This document shows positions 36,996 through 46,706 of a stretch of 64,000 nucleotides of DNA, in pieces (positions within the stretch are counted from its first letter, which is position 1; each line of letters begins with the position of its first letter). The notes under the pieces were generated by a model that saw only the letters and a program-made list of their open reading frames with translations, was not told the origin of the DNA and ran no database searches. The position numbers and the translations under genes are program-made. The stretch lies in the NCBI GenBank assembly GCA_030549495.1, contig JAUIRK010000925.1, forward strand, positions 1,036,575 through 1,100,574, in the 5' to 3' direction. Source of the DNA: Nectonema munidae. Lineage: Eukaryota; Nematomorpha; Nectonematoida; Nectonematidae.

Positions 36996-39070
36996 CACGC
37001 GTTCTCAATTGGTGGGTCGCACCCCCTAGGGGGCGTAAACTGCTGGTGAAAAATAATTTTTCCTGTATGTTTTTTAAAAAATTTTGAACTTCAATCACTG
37101 GGGTTTTTTAGGTTTGTTAAATATTAAGCGGATAAACCTCGCCACTCGTAAATCATGTTGATAAAATTAAATATCATCTTTGATATTTAAATATTCTTCC
37201 TATTCAAATTTTCAAAATGGCTGAGCTCGATTAATTCTGATCTGTTTATATTATTTCTTTTAACTGTGTATAAACAAGTAATTTATAAAAAAAAATTCTT
37301 TTTCTTTTTTGATTTGTATTAAAATATCAATTTTCACTTGATACTATTTGCATTTAGTACAAATTATTTGTATTATTTGTAACCTGTATTTTTTTCCAAT
37401 GAATTCCAAAAAGAGAAATTATCAAGATGATTATCTGAAATACGGATTTATTTTCTTTCAAAAGAATGATGTTCAAGTTCATCAATGTGCTATTTGCTAC
37501 AAAGTTTTAAGCAATGTTTCAATGAGGCCAAATCGTCTTGAACGCAACCTGAAAACCAATCACCCTACACTCACAAACAAACCACTCTCAATTTTTGAAG
37601 CAAAACGGGACTCACTGAAAAATGTTAAACTTGACTAACAGTCCCCATTTTTAAAGCAGAATTTGAAAGCATTCCAAGTCTCTTATGAAATTTCCTTGCT
37701 AATAGCGAAAAATAAAAAAAGTCACTACTTCTACCCACTGAACTGATATTAGGTACCGACAGTTCGAAATAACTTACATTGTTCTTTGTCTGATGACACA
37801 GTGAAAAGACGAATTTATGAGCTTTCAGAAGACATCCGAATTCAGCTCTTGGATCAGATCAAGAAATCATCTTTTTTTGCTATTCAATGCGATAAAACAA
37901 CCAATATATCCAATTTTTTTCAATTGATTATTTTTGCTCGATTTTTGTCTTGCGAATGTATGAGAGAATAAATTTTGTATTGCCATTCGTTAGAAAGCTA
38001 TACAACAGCAACAGCTATATTTCAAGTTCTTTCCGATATTTTTGAAAATAATGAACTATCGTGGAATTCACTTTTTGGGTGTGCACTGATGGAGCACCTG
38101 CTATGATAGGAATGAATACTGGGTTTGCTGCTATGCTCAAACGAAAGAATAAATCAATTTCAATAAATCACTGTATTATTCACCGTGAAGGTCTCGCGTC
38201 TCGAACATTGCCTCAACAAATGAATGATGTTTTGAGCTTGGTTATCTAAATTGTCAATTAAATTAAAAGCGGAGCATTAAACTGTCGTCTTTTCCGGCTT
38301 TTGTGCGAAGATATGGGGTCAGTAGCAAAAAACTTACTTTTTTACACAAAGACACGTTGGCTTTCCAGAAATTTTTTTTAATTAAAATTGTTTATATTAT
38401 AATAATAACTTAAAATATAATAATTATTTATAAATAATAATATAATTATTTTATAATAGTAAGTTTGATAACACAAAATAATTTTTTAATTTAAATAATT
38501 ACTATTATGTGTGGCCTGGCAAGAAAATGGGTGACATAAAATTATATAACAATACTGGGCGTGACCGCTCATTCAAACTTAAATATCTGTGTATTTTTTT
38601 TATTTTAAGCATTTATTTAATATTATTTTTAATTTCACGTTTTTATTTGTAAATAAAGACCATATTTGGGTATATTTGGGTGTATTAGGGTAAAAAGTCC
38701 TACCGACTGATCGTGGTGATTTGAGGCTTTATTTAAGTGGGATTCAACCAGATATTGATTATCTTATGGGTCAACACCAAGCTTACCCATCTCATTGATG
38801 AATAAATAAGATGGTGTTATGTTTAATTATTTGTTTTAAAATATGAATTTGACAGAAAATTCTATTTTTTTAACTTATAAAAAAATTATATCTTTATATA
38901 ATAATTTATATAATTATATATGAGTAATAAATAAGATTACATATCAAATTATATAGTTATATAATATATAAGATTATGTACACTATCACTTTTTACTGAA
39001 AGAAGTGCAAGGGCGAAAATTTTATTTTGTTGATCAAGGGGGCATTGACTCAAAAAGTTTGAAAACACTG
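36996..39070 (+). mobile_element. Degraded hAT (ZBED5-like) element
   Basis: The left end CACGCGTTCTCAATTGGTGG followed by GTCGCACCCCC, and the right end read inward as CAGTGTTTTCAAACTTTTTG followed by AGTCAATGCCCCC, resemble hAT terminal repeats of the ZBED5-like group. Coding debris lies at 37.4-38.4 kb. The 8-bp flanks (ATCTAAGA and TTTTATAC) do not match, so one end may be wrong or the target duplication has decayed. Confidence 0.6.
37399..38380 (+). pseudogene. hAT transposase remnant (BED finger and RNase H-like pieces)
   Basis: In order: a BED-type finger (YLKYGFIFFQKNDVQVHQC, then AICYKVLSN, RLERNLKTNHP); VKRRIYELSEDIRIQLLDQI with KSSFFAIQCDKTTN (first catalytic aspartate region); and FWVCTDGAPAMIGMNTGFAA with NHCIIHREGLASRTLP (second catalytic block, C/DxxH region). 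This order matches ZBED5/SCAND3-like hAT transposases. Several stops and frameshifts separate the pieces and the C-terminal dimerisation domain is not found. Confidence 0.8.
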
Positions 39071-40107
39071 TTTTATACTATAATTCCTTACAAAATGTAA
39101 AACATACAAACGTTACCAAATCCAATACAAGCTTATAAAAACTTGAAAATATCAAATAAACTATCTTATTTTTTATGCCTTCTATTATTTTGAAATTATT
39201 ATCATTTTGTCTATCTGTCTATATGAAATAAGCATCAATTTGATATGTTGCCCGTGAAATTTGACCCAATAATTATAAGTTATAAGTAATATAAAAATCT
39301 ATATAAACATGCTGAAAACTTGTATTATGTATGTGTACTAAATTTATAACTATGACTTTCGAAAAAAATTTCCATAATATTCCTTATAGGGATTTTAACT
39401 AATAACTTATACTTTAAAAATGAAATGATATTTACCTCTATATGAGTTCAAATAGGAGGGATATCACCATTCAAAAATTCTTAAAGGTTTCTTTATAATT
39501 TCTTTTTTCAACTAATCATTTTTACTATCAATAATTAATGTTTTTTTTTAAAAAGATCGATAAAAGTTTGGAACTTGATACCTCGTAACATTAGATCCGT
39601 TTAAAATTTGAAAAATTTCAAACATAAGTGTAAAAAACTCCCTATCATATCCGGATTTCTTTGGTTTCTTTTTGTTTTTTTCAATAGTTTACTTCCTTAT
39701 ATACTTTTTTCATGTTGAATCCAAAGACACAAGATATTATGAATCCATTGCATGCTGCTTTCTTCATCACGCTAAAAATGATTCCATTCTTTTACTAGTT
39801 ACAATCTACCCTCGTTTTTTATATTTAATTTTTGATCTATTTACAGATATTGCCAGTTGTAAATATCCTCTTTTTAATGCATTTTTACTTCCATTACATA
39901 TTTGATGTATTTTTTTTCTAACAATGTTTTATGATGAAATTGGTGCTACAAAAACCTAGTTAGTTTGATGTACCATATTTTTTATGTATATATGCCTATA
40001 AAAAAAAATAAATAAAAACTGGAAAAAAATTTATTTTAATATTTGTATTAAAAATGCATGAATAAGATAAAATTTATTATATTGGCCTTAACTAAATATT
40101 ATAATGT
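39071..40107. other. AT-rich spacer, nothing recognised
   Basis: No gene or TE that I can support. The 77-codon frame at 39672-39905 has no recognisable family. Confidence 0.45.
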
Positions 40108-40281
40108 TGGTTGGTTGGAGATATCAAAGCTAGCCGTAAGGCTATATGCTCGCATTATACTTAAGATGGTTAATCACAATTTTTGTGAATTTGTTTTTAG
40201 AGTTGGGGGCTTTGGGGATCGAACCCCTGACCTTCAACTGTTAAGCTGAGAGGTACGCCCTAACAACCATTGAGGCTCTAC
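40108..40281 (-). mobile_element. tRNA-derived SINE with perfect 10-bp target duplications
   Basis: Read on the minus strand from 40281, the element starts AGAGCCTCAATGGTTGTTAG (A-box-like TGGTTGTTAGGGCG). It has a perfect B box GGTTCGATCCC at 40226-40216, then a non-tRNA body ending in a CCAACCAACC tail. ATTATAATGT flanks it on both sides (40098-40107 and 40282-40291). The tRNA-like head cannot pair its acceptor ends well, which argues for a SINE and not a working tRNA gene. It lies about 240 bp upstream of the afadin start codon. Confidence 0.8.
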
Positions 40282-40518
40282 ATTATAATGTAAAATTATT
40301 GAATTTTTTTTTTTTCATTTTATCTAAAATTAAAAAAATTATTAGTAGTATATCCATCGAGATGTCTATGTTAATTCAAGTCATGTGAATTCCTATTTTT
40401 CATGCATAATAAATGTATCCTTTTTATGATAAATTTTTTGTTAAAGTTTTTTTTTTAGTCTAACCACATTTTCTACTAATTTTTCTATGGTCTGTTTATA
40501 ATTAAGAAATTATTAAAA

Positions 40519-40611
40519 ATGGGGCAATCTGAAAAAGAACAGCTTGAAGCAATCATAAAACAATGGAATGCAAATAGACTAGATCTTTTTGAAATGACAG
40601 TTCCTAATGAC
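40519..40611 (+). CDS. AFDN: Afadin/canoe, first coding exon
   Basis: Afadin (canoe in insects) is the actin-binding scaffold that links nectins and Ras/Rap1 signalling to adherens junctions. This 31-codon exon reads MGQSEKEQLEAIIKQWNANR and then LDLFEMTVPND, closely matching the conserved N-terminus just before the first Ras-association domain (the WNANRLDLFE core is essentially invariant). It ends at a consensus donor GAC|GTAAGT (GT at 40612-40613), phase 0. No second exon (expected to begin with a GVMRFYF-type stretch) is visible on the plus strand up to 64000, so the first intron is probably longer than 23 kb. The upstream region is AT-rich with a SINE at -240; no clear core promoter motif is seen. 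Confidence 0.85.
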
Positions 40612-41493
40612 GTAAGTTTTTAATATCAATTTTGTTTCGAAGTTTATTTTTTTAGTTCTCTCTAGAATTTGCTGATATTTACAAGTTCCAATTATATGTA
40701 CTGCTCTATTTTTAAAAATATGAGGCATCTCCCATTCTATAAATGTAGATTTTCTTCTAATAACCTAATTTTTTTGTATTCACTAACTATTATTCTAATA
40801 TGAACAGGATGATTGAATACCCATGTCGATGCCCCTCGCTGCAACTAATATATATATAATTCATGTTGCTTCTCCACGGTCTCATTCTATATTTTTTATA
40901 AATTTGATCTATATTTAATACAACTTTTTAAGTGTGTATTATATTTTAATTTATTATGTGTTTATGGATCTAACGAATATGTTCTTAGAAGCTAATATCA
41001 TAACAATTGTTTTCCAATTTTTATAAATCACTTGTTAAAATTAAAAAATTCTTTTTTAAATACTTTAAACAATTTTTTTATTTTTTTGATTATGCTTTTT
41101 AAGGTCTTCATTATTATTTATCCCTAATGATTTTGATATGAACTTTTGTTTTAATAATTTTTCAAAAATGATTAAATACCTAAACAGTTGGTCAGTGTAT
41201 TGTATGAAATAAGTTTTCATTTGTTGTGGATTTCAACAAATCATGTTTTATTTATCAAGTTTGTTTTTAAAAATTAATATAACACTTTTTTGAAAATAAT
41301 GTTATCAGATTTTTTATTGTTACTGAATTTCAACTTTATATCGAATAATCTTTAAAACAAATATATTTTTCCAAATCTTATTTTTTTTGTATTTCATTTA
41401 ATCTCGCATATTTTCGATCCTTAATGCTGTTAGCTTAATTGTTTTGTTATAGCTATTAAGAATAATAATCCAGGATACTACAGCTATAAATTA
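40612..41493. other. Start of presumed afadin intron 1, nothing recognised
   Basis: AT-rich; no exon of the afadin Ras-association domain and no clear TE. Confidence 0.45.
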
Positions 41494-42255
41494 CAGTAGA
41501 CCCTCGTTAAGTCGGACTACATGGGGGGGGGGGGGGGGAGAGGGTGTCCGACTATGCCGATTGTCCGACTCAACAGAGGGTCTTTGGGCTTTGGAATACC
41601 ATCAAAATTTAGGATGACCACGAACTATCTATTCAGTAAAAAACAAATAAAATGATAACAAATAATTTGATAGGGAAAGATGACCATGAATTTTAGAATT
41701 TTGGAAAGGCTTTAACACCTTAGATATGATAATTATCGAAGAAGCATGGGAATAGTTTCCCAAAAGAATATAAAAGGAGTCTGGAAAAAATTGCTCAAAA
41801 TCAATGTAAAAATATTCTAAGGATCGCTAACAGCATTCATTTTGATGTTTCTTTTAATAATGACATCAATGACTTTGCTTTATGCACATAAGAAAAACAT
41901 ACAAATGATGAACTAATTGAAATAGAAAAATACGAAAAAAATGAAATCAACGATGAAGACATTTTTGAAGGTACCTACTTTTATCAAGATTCGCAATGCC
42001 TTGATGAAGCTTTTACAAACATTTAGAATGCTAACAAGATATTTGAATTTAATGACAGAAATTGTAAAAAGTTTTAAAGTGGCTATAGATTTGATGAAAG
42101 TGTTCTCCTTTTACCGAGAAATTTATAGTGAATAGAAAAAGAAATCTACAAAACATCTAACTCTTGCAAGATTTAAAAACACGTTGTTGACTGAACAGGA
42201 TACATCGACTAATTTTTCATTGTCTTGAAAAAATGAAGCTTATTTTACAGTACTG
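41494..42255 (+). mobile_element. Tigger-type element remnant with CAGTAGACCCTC end
   Basis: The left end CAGTAGACCCTCGTTAAGTC follows TA (41492-41493). A nearby inverted counterpart, GTCCGACTCAACAGAGGGTC, lies at about 41563-41582, and a run of about 17 G sits between them. About 41700-42230 carries broken C-terminal Tigger coding sequence (ILRIANSIHFDVSFNNDIND; NDELIEIEKYEKNEIND). The right end at 42255 (CAGTACTG then TA) is tentative because only about 5 bp match the left end. Confidence 0.65.
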
Positions 42256-42405
42256 TATATGTTCTCCTTTATTCTTTTTACATAGTTTATGGAGTATTCT
42301 TTTGATTTATTAAAACGATGGTTTAAATATTTCATCCATTTTATTGCTCCTTTTTGTTTCCTAAGTTTATAAAACAGAAATTTTTCTGAATGTAACTCTA
42401 GTTAA

Positions 42406-42531
42406 AAGTCCCAATATTCCCATTTGGGAACATAAGTAATTTCATCTTCGTCTGCTTTTTTCAATGACTTTGAATATAAATCGTCTGCGTTTTTTTTTAA
42501 ATATCGTCTGATTTATATTGTACTTAATGGG
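42406..42531. mobile_element. Small piggyBac-type MITE between TTAA sites
   Basis: TTAA at 42402-42405 and 42532-42535 flank 126 bp. A palindrome TTCCCATTTGGGAA (42417-42430) sits 11 bp inside the left end. The interior (GTCTGCTTTTTTCAAT and TAAATATCGTCTGATTT) matches the interior of the 53.1 kb MITE, so both belong to one family. Confidence 0.65.
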
Positions 42532-44109
42532 TTAATACATTGCTTTTTATGTTTAAATGTACCTGTTTACGAACTCTGGTTTTACGAAATACCTTTAGGA
42601 ATGAATTAGTTTATAAGGTCAGGTATTACTCTTTTTGTTTCTTTATTAGTTAGCATTTGTTAATTAGCCAGTCAAATAGTTGATGAAAAAGTAACGTTTC
42701 AAATTTTATGCTGTTTTCTAGTTACTTACCATTGTTATTTTTATGAGAGATTTTGCAAAATATTAATTAGAAAATGGGTAGGGGCCGGAGCCATTAAAAT
42801 TCCTAGTTTTCCGGCTCCCTAGCTCCACTCACTACGATCAGCTTGGCTCCGGCTCATTCAAAATTATTTGGCTCCATGGCTCCCAACCCTGCTTTCAATT
42901 ATGCTCTTTCTTAGAGAAATTAATATATGTTTATTTTTCGGTACTCGCCAAAATTATTGCGGCACCGTGCTCCTCCTTGAGTACAACTTCAAAAACGATA
43001 GACATTGCAGTATTTTGAATATTCGACACGATAAAACAAGAAATGATTCTAACTTTTTATGCTTGGCTTGTGCGTATATTTGAATGTTGAAAAGTCGACT
43101 TGGAGAGAGCTTCTGTAATTGATTAAATTACGCGTGTTTCCCTGACACCTCTTGAACAACGGTTTTGTATTTAATGTCGACACTTCACAAATAACAATTA
43201 TTAACTCATCCTACTAAGCCTATACAATAAGTGTACTCACAGACGCGCCACTCACTCTGCGCTCCTAATCTTCATTGCGTGGGGTACCGAAGTTTTTCTT
43301 TTCTTTGTGTACTCATCATCCACTGGATGTATTATATTATAGTAGAAGAAGTAAAAATACACCTTCTCTTCATAACTCTATTATTACTACGCTTTTAGGC
43401 AATGCTTGGCATTGTAAAAATATTCTGTTGTATAGCGCTTTTAATGATCCTGCTACGTGGATAAAGGGAATTAAGTGTATAATGCTTAATTTCTCCACCC
43501 CAACTCTGATTTTTTGGGATGTAATACGATGTTCACTAAATATATACAAACAATAGCTGTGTGTGTATGTACATGAGTATAAAAAATATCTCATGCACTT
43601 TTACAAGGTTGAACATGGGAAGTGATATAAAATTGATAAAGAAAAGTAAAAATTTTTTCATATGAAAGTATAAGAAGGAACGATAAATTTTCGAGCAAAC
43701 TAACACTTCGAATTATGCTCTATCACCTTAGATTGTGTTTCGCAGGCTAACTAACTCTAGCTTAAATATAATAATTTAAGATTGATTAAATTTGGGAAAC
43801 TACAAAAGCTGAAAATGAAATGTTACAAAGAGAAAGGAATTTTGTTTGCATTTTGATGGTAAAAGGATATACAATGATAAATAAAGTTTAAAACACGGAG
43901 AATAATATCAAGTAGTATGTCTCTTCAAGGCCTTCAAATTAAAATTGTTTTTGGAATTTTGAAAAGTTAAAATGGTTCTACCGAAAGTATATATCATTAT
44001 CATCATCCATTTGTCTCCAGGAGGATGATGTCATATACTGCGGTAGAACTATTTTGACTTTTCAACGAAAAGTATATGTGAAGGGAGTAAAAATACGATG
44101 CATCATTAA
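42532..44109. other. Spacer with a GGAGCC-rich MITE end
   Basis: At 42780-42890 inverted GGGGCCGGAGCC and GGCTCCATGGCTCCCAACCC blocks, read inward as CAGGGTTGGGAGCCATGGAG, look like a hAT-type MITE. A short inverted pair flanks about 43970-44065 (AAAATGGTTCTACCG and CGGTAGAACTATTTT), bracketing a TCATCATCC/GGATGATG stem. No gene is recognised. Confidence 0.5.
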
Positions 44110-44568
44110 ATGATAATCTGCGATACTAAATCAGTAAATACTGGTATACATAAAGAAGTCGTGTCAAATATGCAACAAGAAATAGTAAAAATGGGGCTTG
44201 TTAAGCCTCACTTTATTGGATGCCAATATCACATCTTAGATAGACTATTGAGACACGTTTTGGATTTTTACATTAATAAAGAAACTAAAAGTCCTAATTT
44301 AAATTATGAATTTATTGATGAAATAAAAATTGCAATAATTTAAAGAAATGATATATTCCAGAAATTGAGACGCCTGCATCAAAAAATCTTTGGTGGATTA
44401 AGTTTCTTTACCTCTTATGTTTTGAATTTAAGTTTTTTTAAAAAAAGTGGCAAACTAACAGAAACAAATCCGAAATTCATGCCAGCAATTCACAGTGCTC
44501 TTTGGAACTTAACAGTAATTTTTGTTCTCATAGCCTATTTTCTTCTACCTGATTATAGACAAGCTTGA
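44110..44568 (+). pseudogene. Fragment of an unclassified arthropod TE protein
   Basis: Two frames, 44110-44343 and 44365-44568, carry ICDTKSVNTGIHKEVVSNMQ, KPHFIGCQYHILDRLLRHVL, NKETKSPNLNYEFIDEI, and later PKFMPAIHSALWNLTVIFVL. I recall blocks of this kind (CDTTSVNTG, CQHHVLDRILR, TKSPNIEYPFV) in multicopy hypothetical proteins of arthropods that look transposase-like. A stop at 44341-44343 and a frame change separate the halves. Function and TE class are uncertain. Confidence 0.5.
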
Positions 44569-45375
44569 GAAATTCCTCCTTTTATTGCATATGATTTGCA
44601 AAAATGTGGTTTCAGGCCAAAAATTATCTCTATAGTATTTGTTTTTTATATCAATTAACTCATCCAATTTTAGTGCAGGATAGGTTGAAAAAAATTCCCT
44701 TACCCTAAACTGTATAACTAACTAAATAATACTACATCAATAAGTCTGATAATTTTGCTATTGAAAGTATTAACTAACTAAGGTGTAACTTCTTCTATCG
44801 AATCAATTTTGTATCCTGATAGCCAGTATATCAAAAAGCATAACTATTTGAAAATTTTGTTAGCGTATATTATATTTTTTTTTCAAATAATAAAAATGTT
44901 AATTGTTGGAATTCAGAAATTGCGCTAATTATTCTATAAATATTGCTTAATTGTTTATTCAAATAACTTTTTTTATCTATTGTATGAAATTACCATATTC
45001 ATAGGCATATATTTTGGATATATGTCAATTTTTCTGAAGATATATGTCAAACGATTTCTATAATACTGCGTGATGATAGATAAATAAACGTTCTTATAAA
45101 TCCTTATATATTTCTTTAATGTTGCTGTTTTCAATTGTCAGGAACTAATAAGTAAAACGATGAGAGTCTCATCTATTCTATACAATGTATTGTTTGTAGA
45201 GTTAGTGACTGTGGCATAATTTTTTGATATTTTAAGTAATTGTTAATTTTACCTTGAGTGTTAATCAAGGTAATATGAATTTTATACACCAATGAAAAAT
45301 ATAAAACTATGCTACAAGGATAAGAACTGTGCAAGATTGATGACATATATAAAGAATATTAACTTATTTTTGTAA
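44569..45375. other. AT-rich spacer, nothing recognised
   Basis: No supported feature. Confidence 0.45.
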
Positions 45376-45882
45376 CTATATTTTATTTAATCTTAGAAAG
45401 TGTTTAAGTGTAATCATGATTTCCAAGGATGTGGGATCGGAAGGGAGATTGCGCATCGGATTAATTCTATGTGCATAGCCATTGAATAGATTGTCGATAA
45501 CAAGTCTCCGTTTGTTAATTTCACAAACGCTCCTCAAATCATTCGAAATGTTTGTCTTCGGGTGATGCAAAAAATCTACGCATAGTTGATGAGACCTCAT
45601 TTGTAAAAATAACGCCGAACAATTCATTGTACCCGATGCAACTCCGAGTATTTCACTTGTATATGAAGTATCTTGCCTCTTTATGTTGATTGAAATATAT
45701 TTAATTAAAATTATTATTAAACTCAGCAATAGTTATTTAATTCTATCCTACTTTTTGTCTAAATTTTTTATTCGTTGAAATTCTCTCTCCCCTTTTAAGA
45801 TATCTGAAATGCTACTTGTAAATTTAATTTTGTCTACTTCATATCCCCATTCTTTTCCAATGTTCCTCCAACAATATTTTAT
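45376..45882 (-). CDS. Unrecognised coding fragment, possibly death-fold-like, 3' end of a gene
   Basis: Two in-frame open segments face left. The first, 45882-45752, follows a good acceptor (TTTAATTTCAAG) and reads IKYCWRNIGKEWGYEVDKIK, FTSSISDILKGEREFQRIKN. The second, within 45729-45376, reads SEILGVASGTMNCSALFLQM, RSHQLCVDFLHH, ending LEIMITLKHFLRLNKI and stop. They share the same frame but are separated by two stops; a GT-AG excision of 30 nt (45751-45722) would join them, which is shorter than other introns here (45-50 nt). The W-x2-I-G-x2-W-G-Y pattern and the later hydrophobic helices loosely recall a death domain, but I do not recognise the family. It could be a real small gene inside the presumed afadin intron or a decaying copy. 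Confidence 0.4.
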
Positions 45883-46325
45883 CTTGAAATTAAATTATTT
45901 TTAAAATAATTTTTCTAACCAAAATGATATAATTGTTAAAATCAATACATTTAAGTATAAAAAATTCAAAAACTTTTTTCCTACAGCTCGATCTTGTAGG
46001 CAATATAAGAATTTGAAATTGGTAGAAACCTATGTCTTCTTTATAAGCAAAATAACTTTTAGATAATAAAATTTTTTAATTTTTTAATTCGTATTTGTTA
46101 TCAGTGCAAACTTTAAAAAAAAAGCGAACTCTGTTAAAAATATGTGTCTAAATGGAAAAAAAATTAATTTTGAATGTTACAAGTTGTTTTATCTAAATGT
46201 TCCTTTAAACTTTAGAGGAACATTGGCCTAAAGTGACATACTAAATAACAATATAAATTTTTATTTTCATAAACATCACAAAATTATTCAATTTTTATGA
46301 TAAAATAAAAACTAATTCGATCTGC
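45883..46325. other. AT-rich spacer, nothing recognised apart from a palindrome
   Basis: GTTCCTTTAAACTTTAGAGGAAC at about 46199-46221 forms an imperfect palindrome that could be the left-end palindrome of the adjoining piggyBac, by analogy with the other piggyBac-type ends in this window. No TTAA-terminal match was fixed. Confidence 0.35.
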
Positions 46326-46706
46326 TCATTGTTTAAGGGTGTTAACTTTGCAATAAGAGCATCTACCTTGGGATTTGGCTTGTTTAGGTGGTGAAATCAA
46401 CTATTAAGATGACAGATTCTTTTTCTACTCGGTCCAAGATTTTCCTAATTACTTGTAGTAAATAAGCCTTTCCCAATTTCTCTAGTAAACGTTAAAAAAT
46501 TCAACGTTGGTTCCGATTTCAGCTCTTCCAACAACTTCCAATAGGCGATTTTTAGAATACTAAGACAATTTATGTCCAGTTTAATTTTTGCCAGAAATGT
46601 TTGGTCGATACTCGATATACAGGGCACATACGGTCTAATAAATCTACTCCTCCAATTCCTTTATTATAAGCAGCAAAACGATTTGCTCTTCTTGCTTGGT
46701 TTAGAC

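Noticed and set aside
40195-40285. A tRNA gene on the minus strand
   Set aside because: The B box is perfect, but acceptor-stem pairing is poor, the body continues past the tRNA-like head to a CCAACC tail, and target duplications flank it; a tRNA-derived SINE fits better.
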